Below are positions 1 through 6,633 of a DNA stretch of 12,725 nucleotides, piece by piece; position 1 is the stretch's first letter; the number at the start of each line of letters is the position of its first letter. Position numbers and translations under genes: made by a program. The DNA lies in the NCBI RefSeq assembly GCF_000331775.1, contig NZ_CAPJ01000223.1, forward strand, positions 1 through 12,725, in the 5' to 3' direction. The notes under the pieces are model-generated. The model saw only the letters and a list, made by a program, of their open reading frames with translations. It was not told where the DNA came from and ran no database searches. Origin of the DNA: Xanthomonas translucens pv. translucens DSM 18974 (GTDB lineage Bacteria > Pseudomonadota > Gammaproteobacteria > Xanthomonadales > Xanthomonadaceae).

Positions 1-1
1 G

Positions 2-2530
2 CTGCCAAGCCAGGCGCTGGCCGCGCGCGCCGCCAAGCGGCCGCTGTGGGCGCGCCTGCTCGGGCGCGTGGCCGATCCGTGGCTGGGCCTGAACATCGAA
101 CCGGCCGAACCCAGCCAGTACGACGACGGCCGCCCGGTGGTCTACGTGCTGGAGGACTACGGCCTGTCCAACGCGCTGATTTTGGACAAGGCCTGCCGCG
201 AGGCCGGCCTGCCATCGCCGCTGGTGCCGCTGCCCGGCGACCCGCTGGGGCGCAAGCGCGCCTACCTGGCGCTGTCGCGGCGCAGCAGCAGCAACGCGCT
301 GATCCCCGAGCAGCGCGGCGCCAAGACCCATTCCGATTCGCTGGCCAAGCTGCTGCAGGCGCACCGCGAACGCCCGGACCTGGACATCCACCTGGTGCCG
401 GTGTCGATCTTCGTCGGCCGCGCCCCGGACAAGCAGAGCGGCTGGTTCGCGGTGCTGTTCTCGGAAAACTGGGCGCTGGTCGGCAGCTTCCGCCGCCTGC
501 TCGGCGTGCTGCTCAACGGCCGCAGCACCATCGTGCGCTTCGCCCCGCCGGTGTCGATGCGGTTGACCATCGAGGAAGGGCTGCCGCCGGAGCGCACCGT
601 GCGCAAGCTGCAGCGCGTGCTGCGCACCCATTTCCGGCGCATCCGCGAGGCGGTGATCGGGCCGGACCTGTCGACCCGGCGGCTGCTGGTGGACCAGGTG
701 CTGGCCGCCGAGCCGGTGCGCGAGGCGATCGCCGCGCAGGCCAAGCGCGACACCAGCAAGCCGATGGATGCCTGGCGCAAGGCCCACGCCTATGCCTGGG
801 AGATCGCCGCCGACTACTCCAGCCCGGTGGTGCGCTCGGCCAGCTTCCTGCTCACCCACGTGTGGAACCGCATCTACGCCGGCGTGCTGGTGCACCACCT
901 GGACAAGCTGAAAGAAGCCGCACCCGGGCACGAAGTGATCTACGTGCCCAGCCACCGCAGCCACATGGACTACCTGCTGCTGTCCTACCTGCTGTACGAA
1001 CGCGGCATCGTGCCGCCGCACATCGTGGCCGGCATCAACCTCAACCTGCCGGTGGTCGGCACCCTGCTGCGCAAGGGCGGCGCGTTCTTCATCCGCCGCT
1101 CGATCCGCGGCAACGCGCTGTACTCGGCGGTGCTCAGCGAATACGTGGCGCAGCTGGTGGCCGGCGGCTATTCGATCGAATACTTCGTCGAAGGCGGGCG
1201 TTCGCGCACCGGCCGCCTGCTGCAGCCCAAGGGCGGCATGATCGCGATGACCCTGCGCGCTTTCCTGCGCCAGCCGCGCAAGCCGGTGCTGTTCCAGCCG
1301 ATCTACGTCGGCTACGAGAAGCTGATGGAAGGCAACAGCTATCTCGACGAACTCAGCGGCCGGCCCAAGGAGAAGGAATCGATCTGGGGCCTGCTGTGGA
1401 GCATCCCCAAGGTGCTCAAGCAGAACTACGGCCAGGTGGTGGTGAACTTCGGCGAGCCGATCGCGCTGAGCCAGGTGCTGGCGCAGCGCGCGCCGGACTG
1501 GGACGGCCAGCCGCTGGGCGAGGACGAGAAACCGAACTGGTTGAACGGCACCGTCGATGCGCTGGCGCAGCAGATCCAGGTGCACATCAACGCCGCCGCC
1601 GACGTCAACCCGGTCAACCTGCTGGCGCTGGCGCTGCTGTCCACGCCCAAGCACGCGATGGGCGAGGCCGACCTGATCGCGCAGATCGAACTGTGCAAGA
1701 AACTGCTGGCCGAACTGCCGTACTCGGACCGGGTCACCGTCACCCCGCATTCGCCCGAGCGCATCATCGCCCACGCCGAGGAGATCAACGTGCTGACCCG
1801 CACGCCGCATCCGCTCGGCGACGTGCTCAGCGTCAACGGCGACAACGCGGTGCTGCTGAGCTACTTCCGCAACAACGTGCTGCACCTGTTCACCGCGTCC
1901 TCGTGGGTGGCGTGCTGCTTCCAGAACAACCGCCGCATGAGCCGCTCCGGGCTGCTGCGGCTGGGCCGCACCGTGTACCCGTTCCTGCAGGCCGAGCTGT
2001 TCCTGCCGTGGAGCGAGGACCAGTTCGCCGAACGCATCGAGCGCACCATCGAGGTGTTCGCGCGCGAAGGCCTGCTGCTGCAGGTCAACGACGACGACGG
2101 CGGGATGCTGGCGCGCAACACCGGGCAGACCGACGAAGTGTTCCGCCTGCGCGCGATCGGGCATTCGCTGCAGCAGGCGTTCGAGCGCTACTACATCGCC
2201 ATTTCGGTGCTGGTCAAGAACGGCCCAGGCAAGCTCGGCGCCGGCGAACTGGAAAGCCTGTGCCAGCAGGCCGCGCAACGCCTGAGCCTGCTGTACGCCC
2301 CGGCCGCGCCGGAGTTCTTCGACAAGACCCTGTTCCGCGGCTTCATCCAGAAGCTGCGCGAACTGAAACTGGTGTGGCCGGACGCGAACAGCAAGCTGAT
2401 GTTCGACGAGCGTTTGGATGCGTGGGCCAAGGACGCCAAGTTCATTCTTGGCCGCGAGTTGCGCCATACGATCGAACGGGTCAGCCCGGAGGCGGCGAAG
2501 CCGGAAGAGACTCCGGTACCGCAGGATTGA
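2..2530 (+). CDS. plsB: Glycerol-3-phosphate 1-O-acyltransferase PlsB (5'-partial)
   Basis: PlsB transfers an acyl chain from acyl-CoA or acyl-ACP to the sn-1 position of glycerol 3-phosphate, the first step of phospholipid synthesis, at the inner membrane. The acyltransferase blocks are all visible in order: HRSHMD (H codon at 953), GAFFIRR (1079-1099), FVEGGRSRTGR (1184-1216) and QPIYVGYE (around 1300). HRSHMD carries the catalytic His/Asp pair of the HX4D motif. Similarity to the E. coli enzyme continues to the end, including the APEFFDK segment. A GTG at 68 could serve as a start, but the frame is open back to base 2 with protein-like sequence (SQALAARAAKRPLWARLLGR), so the true start lies outside the window. 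There are 842 codons in view, already more than the roughly 807 of E. coli PlsB. No lesion is seen. The gene is convergent with the DUF488 gene, 53 bp away. Confidence 0.96.
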   Translation: MPSQALAARAAKRPLWARLLGRVADPWLGLNIEPAEPSQYDDGRPVVYVLEDYGLSNALILDKACREAGLPSPLVPLPGDPLGRKRAYLALSRRSSSNALIPEQRGAKTHSDSLAKLLQAHRERPDLDIHLVPVSIFVGRAPDKQSGWFAVLFSENWALVGSFRRLLGVLLNGRSTIVRFAPPVSMRLTIEEGLPPERTVRKLQRVLRTHFRRIREAVIGPDLSTRRLLVDQVLAAEPVREAIAAQAKRDTSKPMDAWRKAHAYAWEIAADYSSPVVRSASFLLTHVWNRIYAGVLVHHLDKLKEAAPGHEVIYVPSHRSHMDYLLLSYLLYERGIVPPHIVAGINLNLPVVGTLLRKGGAFFIRRSIRGNALYSAVLSEYVAQLVAGGYSIEYFVEGGRSRTGRLLQPKGGMIAMTLRAFLRQPRKPVLFQPIYVGYEKLMEGNSYLDELSGRPKEKESIWGLLWSIPKVLKQNYGQVVVNFGEPIALSQVLAQRAPDWDGQPLGEDEKPNWLNGTVDALAQQIQVHINAAADVNPVNLLALALLSTPKHAMGEADLIAQIELCKKLLAELPYSDRVTVTPHSPERIIAHAEEINVLTRTPHPLGDVLSVNGDNAVLLSYFRNNVLHLFTASSWVACCFQNNRRMSRSGLLRLGRTVYPFLQAELFLPWSEDQFAERIERTIEVFAREGLLLQVNDDDGGMLARNTGQTDEVFRLRAIGHSLQQAFERYYIAISVLVKNGPGKLGAGELESLCQQAAQRLSLLYAPAAPEFFDKTLFRGFIQKLRELKLVWPDANSKLMFDERLDAWAKDAKFILGRELRHTIERVSPEAAKPEETPVPQD

Positions 2531-2553
2531 GGCGGCCGCATGGTGCTTTTCTC

Positions 2554-2565
2554 GCCGCTAGCGGC
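2554..2565. terminator. Short palindrome between convergent plsB and DUF488 genes
   Basis: A perfect 12-bp palindrome (GCCGCTAGCGGC) lies 24 bp after the plsB stop, in the only gap between the two convergent genes. A run of four T precedes it on the plus strand, and no clear T-run follows it in either direction. It is therefore at best a weak intrinsic terminator, and could be chance in GC-rich DNA. Confidence 0.25.
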
Positions 2566-2570
2566 AGACC

Positions 2571-2593
2571 TGCAGGAGCGGCTTCAGCCGCCG
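2571..2593 (+). repeat. REP-like sequence overlapping the DUF488 stop codon
   Basis: The stretch GGAGCGGCTTCAGCCGCC contains a perfect 6-bp inverted repeat, GCGGCT/AGCCGC, around a TC loop (2578-2591). From memory, near-identical GGAGCGGCTTCAGCCGC units recur many times between genes in Xanthomonadaceae genomes and resemble REP elements mobilised by RAYT transposases. Only one copy is in this window, so repetitiveness cannot be shown here. The TGA stop of the minus-strand DUF488 gene (2584-2586) lies inside the hairpin. The hairpin may also help end transcripts from both sides. Confidence 0.5.
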
Positions 2594-3162
2594 AACAGAT
2601 CGCCAGTGACCGGCCCGGCAGGCGCGACGTCCGCTGGATAGACCAATTGCCCGTGCGCATCGCTGCGCGCGGCAGGGTTGAGGACGGCCGGCTCGCGGCG
2701 CTTGCCGTCGATCAGGTGGATCACCGGGTGGCCGTGGTGCAGCAGGTGATCGCAGACGATCTGGCGGTGGCATTGGCGCCAGTCGGCTTCGGCGCACATC
2801 ACCGCGCAGGCGCCGACGCTGCCGAGCGCGCGCAGCTCGGCCAGCGCCGCGCCGAAGTCGGCGCCCAGTGCGTAGTCCGCGTAGTGGTGGAAGCCGGCAC
2901 TGTGCCAGTGGCCGTTGCGCTGCGGGTCGATGCCGGGCTGCTTGCCGCGGCGCCCGCCCAACGCGCGGAAGTGCCGGTAGCCGATGCCGGCGGCGGCCAG
3001 GCTGCGCGCCAGCGCGCGGCCGTCGAACTGCGGGAAGCGCCGCGACCACGGGAATGCCCGCACATCGGCCAGCTGGGCGACCTGCGCGCCGTGCAGGATG
3101 TCCAGGAATGCTTGCAGCGGACGGGTGGAATGGCCGACGCTGAAGAACGTCGCCGCGCTCAC
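2584..3162 (-). CDS. DUF488 family protein
   Basis: This encodes a 192-residue protein of the DUF488 family, whose biochemical role is not established as far as I know. Family features are clear: VGHSTR near the N-terminus (residues 9-14), a DVRAFPWSRRFPQF segment, and a conserved CAEADWRQCHR block with its Cys, Glu, Cys and His residues. The last is the usual C-E-x(n)-CHR signature. The frame stays open further upstream, but that part reads as the shadow of the DUF465 gene. I chose the GTG at 3162-3160 because it overlaps the DUF465 stop as GTGA and the family motif starts a few residues later. The overlap implies translational coupling. No signal peptide is visible, so a cytoplasmic protein is expected. 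The stop codon lies in a REP-like hairpin. Confidence 0.88.
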   Translation of the reverse strand: MSAATFFSVGHSTRPLQAFLDILHGAQVAQLADVRAFPWSRRFPQFDGRALARSLAAAGIGYRHFRALGGRRGKQPGIDPQRNGHWHSAGFHHYADYALGADFGAALAELRALGSVGACAVMCAEADWRQCHRQIVCDHLLHHGHPVIHLIDGKRREPAVLNPAARSDAHGQLVYPADVAPAGPVTGDLFGG

Positions 3163-3353
3163 GCCGGTTCGTCGGGAATCAGCAGGTTTTCCAGGCGCAT
3201 GATGCAATCCTTGAGCTGTAGCTTGCGCTTCTTCAGCCGCTTGGCCTGCAGCTCGTCGTCGAGGTTGGCCGGGGTGCGCTGGATCTGTTCGTCGAGCGCA
3301 CGGTGCTCGCGACGCAGGGCGTCGATGCGCAGGGAGATCTCGGCGGGCGTCAT
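3159..3353 (-). CDS. DUF465/YdcH-like small protein
   Basis: A 64-residue charged, helical protein beginning MTPAEISLRIDALRREHRAL. It has the typical DUF465 (YdcH-like) layout: an N-terminal helix with the LRREHRALDEQI segment, a hinge (TPANLDDE), and a basic helix with KRLKKRKLQLKDCIMRLE. Family members are usually about 70 residues and of unknown function; the pattern suggests a helical hairpin. The frame is open upstream for 31 more codons, but the ATG at 3353 is preceded by GGAAG at good spacing and fits the family length. It is the first gene of a two-gene unit with DUF488, overlapping it by four bases. No obvious promoter was found upstream. Confidence 0.85.
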   Translation of the reverse strand: MTPAEISLRIDALRREHRALDEQIQRTPANLDDELQAKRLKKRKLQLKDCIMRLENLLIPDEPA

Positions 3354-3497
3354 GTCTTCCACGAGCTCCGAGCATACACAGGCAACGGGTCTGCCGTCAC
3401 CGTAGGCGGCGACGGCGACTTTGTCGGCACGCCGCGCTGGCGGCACACTGTCTCCGGCGCCGCGGCGGAGGCGGCGCCATTCCCTTTGTCCGTATCA

Positions 3498-3519
3498 CCG
3501 GCGGCCGGATCGCCGCCGG
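3498..3519. repeat. 8-bp inverted repeat just upstream of the decayed gene
   Basis: CCGGCGGC and GCCGCCGG form a perfect 8-bp inverted repeat with a 6-nt loop. It ends 13 bp before the ATG of the pseudogene at 3533. If transcribed, it would form a stable hairpin in the leader that might hide the weak GGGAA ribosome binding site. In such GC-rich sequence it may also be chance. Confidence 0.3.
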
Positions 3520-3532
3520 GAAACGAGTCTCC

Positions 3533-3895
3533 ATGCGTTTGCGCCCTTCCCTCTTGGTCCGCCGAGAACGGCAAGCGGGTGATCCCGGCCGGCACCCCGG
3601 TCAAGGTCACCGACTACGGCCGCTACCGGGTCAACCTGCTGATCGACGGCCACAAGCAATCGATCGGCAACGACTACAGCCGCGAGCAGCCCGCGTCACC
3701 AAGGGCATGACCCGCGAACAGACGCTGATGGCGCTGGGCTACCCGATCAGCAGCGAGAACCCGAACCTGGACGCTAAGCTGTGGCGCTACTGGCTGACCA
3801 GCTTCGGCGAGTTCCAGGTGTCCTTCGACGCTGCCGGCAAGATCGACAAGGTCACCGCCGATCCGCAGACCCAGAATCTGGTCTGGATGCCGTAA
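3533..3895 (+). pseudogene. Decayed gene; possible SmpA/OmlA-like lipoprotein remnant
   Basis: Protein-like sequence is split between two frames. The ATG at 3533 opens with MRLRPSLL, like the start of a signal peptide, then runs into nonsense (VRRERQAGDPG). A sensible stretch in the third frame (about 3558-3689) reads AENGKRVIPAGTPVKVTDYG, RYRVNLLIDGHKQSIGNDYS, and hits a stop at 3708. The ending resumes in the ATG's frame (about 3689-3895): RVTKGMTREQTLMALGYPIS, then LWRYWLTSFGEFQVSFD, with a TAA. The TREQ..ALGYP plus LWRYW pattern resembles SmpA/OmlA (BamE-like) domains. No cleavage site or lipobox survives. The best reading is an exported or lipoprotein gene that lost its signal region and some sequence at the second frame switch, by deletions or frameshifts. 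A sequencing error at one site alone would not restore a complete signal peptide. Translation of the C-terminal part from ATG 3707 is conceivable but unlikely to be functional. Confidence 0.7.
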
Positions 3896-3897
3896 GC

Positions 3898-3940
3898 CGC
3901 GCAGCGCCTGCGCACGGGCAGCGGCCGTCGGCGCTGCGCG
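3898..3940. terminator. Hairpin between the pseudogene and the GH43 gene
   Basis: A perfect 11-bp inverted repeat (3898-3908 with 3930-3940, arms CGCGCAGCGCC and GGCGCTGCGCG) with a 21-nt loop lies 3 bp after the pseudogene stop and 36 bp beyond the stop of the oppositely oriented GH43 gene. Its place between convergent genes suits a bidirectional transcription barrier. No T-tract follows on either side, so it is not a classic intrinsic terminator. Rho-dependent ending or 3'-end protection is possible. Confidence 0.5.
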
Positions 3941-3976
3941 TGCGGTACGGGTCGGCGCACCGGCCCTGCAGCGGCC

Positions 3977-4993
3977 TCACTGCCCGTAGGGATGGACCAG
4001 CGCGATGCGCCCCTGCGCATCGTGCTGCAGTTCGGTGAGCTTCATCGAACGCAGGTGGGTGACGCCGCCGGACAGCATCGCGTCGTGATAGAACAGGTAC
4101 CAGGTGCCCTGGAATTCGCAGATCGAGTGATGCGTGGTCCAACCGACCACCGGGCTCATGATCGGCCCCTGGTAGGTGAACGGGCCGTAGGGCGAATCGC
4201 CGATCGCGTAGCACAGCAGGTGGGTGTTGCCGGTGGAGTACGACAGGTAGTAGCGGCCGCCGTACTTGTGCAGCCACGGCGCTTCGAAGAAGCGGCGCGC
4301 ATGGTCGCAGGCCCGCAGCGGCTGGCCGTGTTCGTCGACGATGCTGACCTCGCGCGGCGGCTCGGCGAACTGGGTCATGTCCGCACGCAGCCGTGCCACG
4401 CGCGGGCCCAGCGCCGGCGCGGCATCGCCCGGTTCCTCGTGCGCCTGCGCATACACGTTGTCGCGGTACTTCTGCAGCTGCCCGCCCCAGATCCCGCCGA
4501 AGTACAGGTAATGCGCGCCGTCGTCGTCGGCGAACGCGGCCGGATCGATCGAATAGCTGCCCTCCATGGCCTGCGGCTCGGCAGTGAACGGCCCTTCCGG
4601 GCGCGCACCGATGGCCACGCCGATCTGGAAGATGCCGTCGGCGCGCTTGGCAGGGAAGTAGAGGTAGTAGCGGCCGTCCTTGCACGCCGCATCCGGCGCC
4701 CACATCTGCCGCTGCGCCCACGGCACGTCCCTGACGTGCAGCGCCACGCCGCAGTCCACCGCCGGGCCGTCGGCGCTGTCCATGCGGAACACGTGGTAGT
4801 CCTCCATGTCGAAATGGCCGCCGTCGTCGTTGAAGGCGATGCCGGCATCGATGTCGTGCGAGGGATAGATGTACAGCGCACCCTCGAACACGTGCGCGGA
4901 CGGGTCGGCGGTGTACATGTGGGTGACCAGGGGCTGCGAGATGGCCTTGCGGGCCAGCGCCTGCAGGTCGGCGGCATCGGTGTCGGCGGACAT
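3977..4993 (-). CDS. Cytoplasmic GH43 glycosidase (beta-xylosidase / arabinofuranosidase type)
   Basis: A 338-residue protein with the single five-bladed beta-propeller catalytic module of GH43. The three expected acidic residues are visible: Asp30 in YTADPSAHVFEG (general base), Asp150 in SYSIDPAAF (pKa modulator) and Glu237 in RRFFEAPWLHKYGGRYYLSY (general acid). There is no signal peptide, so it should act in the cytosol on imported oligosaccharides, removing xylose or arabinose from xylan fragments. Exact specificity cannot be read from sequence. The start at 4993 has only a weak AGG upstream; Asp30 sits close to the N-terminus, as in other single-module members. It is the last gene of the operon, 28 bp after the symporter gene, which supports a role in degrading what that symporter imports. 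It corresponds by position to the GH43 gene next to the receptor in known Xanthomonas xylan loci (from memory). Confidence 0.9.
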   Translation of the reverse strand: MSADTDAADLQALARKAISQPLVTHMYTADPSAHVFEGALYIYPSHDIDAGIAFNDDGGHFDMEDYHVFRMDSADGPAVDCGVALHVRDVPWAQRQMWAPDAACKDGRYYLYFPAKRADGIFQIGVAIGARPEGPFTAEPQAMEGSYSIDPAAFADDDGAHYLYFGGIWGGQLQKYRDNVYAQAHEEPGDAAPALGPRVARLRADMTQFAEPPREVSIVDEHGQPLRACDHARRFFEAPWLHKYGGRYYLSYSTGNTHLLCYAIGDSPYGPFTYQGPIMSPVVGWTTHHSICEFQGTWYLFYHDAMLSGGVTHLRSMKLTELQHDAQGRIALVHPYGQ

Positions 4994-5021
4994 TGCGTAC
5001 CTAGCGTGATGGGAAGAAACG

Positions 5022-6506
5022 TCAGTTGCCGAGCGCGGCGGCCTGCAGGCGGCGCGCGTCCAGTTCGCGTTCGATGCGCGATTCCAGCACCTTGTCGATC
5101 TCGTACAGGAACAGCAGCGCCACCCCGAGCAGGAACGGGATCGCGCAGTACACGCTGACCGCCAGGCGGATGCCGCCGGTCACCGCCGCGCTCTGCTGCG
5201 GCAGCGCGGCGTCGTAGCCGTAGAACGCGAGCAGGCCGGCGACCAGCGCACCGCCGACGCTCAGGCCGACCTTCAGCCCGCACAGCATCGCCGAGAAGAT
5301 GATCGCGGTGGCGCGGCGGTGGTTCTTCCACTCCGAATAATCGGCCACGTCGGCGATCATCGCCCACAGCAACGGGATGGTGATGCCGTAGAAGAACCCG
5401 TGCAGCACGTAGGAGCCGAACACCAGGCCGATCGCCTGCGGCGGATAGACCGCGAACGCCAGCAGGAACAGCGTGGACACCAGCAGCGCCGCACCGAACA
5501 CGTTGCGCTTGCCGTAGCGGTCGGCCAGGCGCTTGGAGCAGCCGATGCCGACGATCATCGCCAGGATGCCGCCGGCGCTGAACACGCTGAAGGCAGAGGT
5601 CGGCGCATCCTGCGGCCAGTGCAGCGCGGTCAGCCCGGCGCTGGCGAGCAAGCCGTTGATGCCGGCGATGAAGCCGTTGAACCCGGCCTGGTCGAGGAAG
5701 CGGGTCAGCGCCGCCGCATCCAGGTAGTACTTGAAGTAGTAGACGTACATGCCGCCCTTCATCGCCAGGTTGACGAACACCAGGATGGTCAGCGCCAGCA
5801 TCACCAGCCACGGCTTGTTGCCGACCAGGTCGCCCAGGTCCTTGCGCACGCTGGAGCGCTGCGCGGCGATCGGCAGCACCCGCTCGCGGGTGCTGAGGAA
5901 GGTGATCAGGAAGCACAGCGTGCCGACCACCGCGAACAGCGCCATGGTGCGCTGGAAGCCCTGCGCCTTGTCGCCGTTGCCCAGGATCAGCACCAGCGGC
6001 AGCAGCAGCACCTGGATCACGAACTGGGCGATGGTGACCGCGAAGAAGCGGTACGCCGACAGGCTGTTGCGCTGCTCCATGCTGCCGGTGAGCACGCCGC
6101 TGAGCGCCGAGTACGGCAGGTTGTTGGCGACGTAGATCAGCACCAGAAAGGTGTAGGTCACGAACGCGTAGACCACCTTGCCCCGCGCGCTCAGCGCCGG
6201 GGTGCTGAAGGCGAGCAGCGAGATCGCGCCGAACGGCAGCGCAGTCCACAGGATCCACGGCCGGAACTTGCCCCAGCGCGTGCGCGTGCGGTCGGCGAGG
6301 ATGCCCACCAGCGGGGTGAACACCAAGGCGCTGAACAGGCCGACCACCGAGATCAGCGTGGCCGCGGTGCCGGCGGGGATGCGGTAGATGTCGGTGTAGA
6401 AGAACGCCAGGAACGTGATCAGGGTCTGGAAGATCAGGTTGGCGGCCAGGTCGCCCAGGCTGTAGCCGATCTTTTCGCTGAGCGGGAGGCGGTGCGTGCT
6501 GGTCAT
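5022..6506 (-). CDS. GPH-family (MelB/XynP-like) glycoside:cation symporter
   Basis: A 494-residue inner-membrane carrier of the glycoside-pentoside-hexuronide family within the MFS, with about 12 hydrophobic segments. Family marks are the N-terminal EKIGYSLGDLAANL with Asp19, the loop 2-3 motif DRTRTRWGKFRPW (residues 72-84), and the cytoplasmic motif ADVADYSEWKNHRRATA in the C-terminal half. It most likely imports xylo-oligosaccharides or aldouronates from the periplasm. At the helix II position where MelB-type carriers have a cation-binding Asp before Pro (DPxxG), this protein has Thr64 (FTPLVG), and the Asp four residues earlier is also absent. Coupling may therefore differ from Na+/melibiose symport. 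The ATG at 6506 was chosen over a longer open frame because GPH proteins begin just before the first helix. It follows the receptor gene by 127 bp and precedes GH43 by 28 bp. Confidence 0.92.
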   Translation of the reverse strand: MTSTHRLPLSEKIGYSLGDLAANLIFQTLITFLAFFYTDIYRIPAGTAATLISVVGLFSALVFTPLVGILADRTRTRWGKFRPWILWTALPFGAISLLAFSTPALSARGKVVYAFVTYTFLVLIYVANNLPYSALSGVLTGSMEQRNSLSAYRFFAVTIAQFVIQVLLLPLVLILGNGDKAQGFQRTMALFAVVGTLCFLITFLSTRERVLPIAAQRSSVRKDLGDLVGNKPWLVMLALTILVFVNLAMKGGMYVYYFKYYLDAAALTRFLDQAGFNGFIAGINGLLASAGLTALHWPQDAPTSAFSVFSAGGILAMIVGIGCSKRLADRYGKRNVFGAALLVSTLFLLAFAVYPPQAIGLVFGSYVLHGFFYGITIPLLWAMIADVADYSEWKNHRRATAIIFSAMLCGLKVGLSVGGALVAGLLAFYGYDAALPQQSAAVTGGIRLAVSVYCAIPFLLGVALLFLYEIDKVLESRIERELDARRLQAAALGN

Positions 6507-6583
6507 GGGCCTGGGAGTCGCGGGGGGAGCGTGCTGCCCTCTGCGCCGGGAGAGGGGGCGGAGGACAAGGGTACGGCGAATCT

Positions 6584-6629
6584 GCACGCCGGTCGGCGCG
6601 GCCCCGAGGAGACCACGCCGCCGGCGCGC
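6584..6629 (-). other. Intercistronic hairpin after the TonB-dependent receptor gene
   Basis: On the minus-strand transcript, GCGCGCCGG (6629-6621) can pair with CCGGCGTGC (6592-6584), giving nine pairs including one G-U, around a 28-nt loop. It starts 4 bp after the receptor stop and lies before the symporter gene. No U-run follows. It could be a partial terminator or an RNA-stabilising structure that sets the receptor's expression above that of the downstream genes. Chance pairing in GC-rich DNA is a real alternative. Confidence 0.3.
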
Positions 6630-6633
6630 AGGA

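Noticed and set aside
46..3405. Very long plus-strand open frame across plsB and the DUF488/DUF465 genes
   Set aside because: Arg/Ala/Pro/Gly-rich with no domain; it is the out-of-frame shadow of plsB and of two minus-strand genes in GC-rich DNA.
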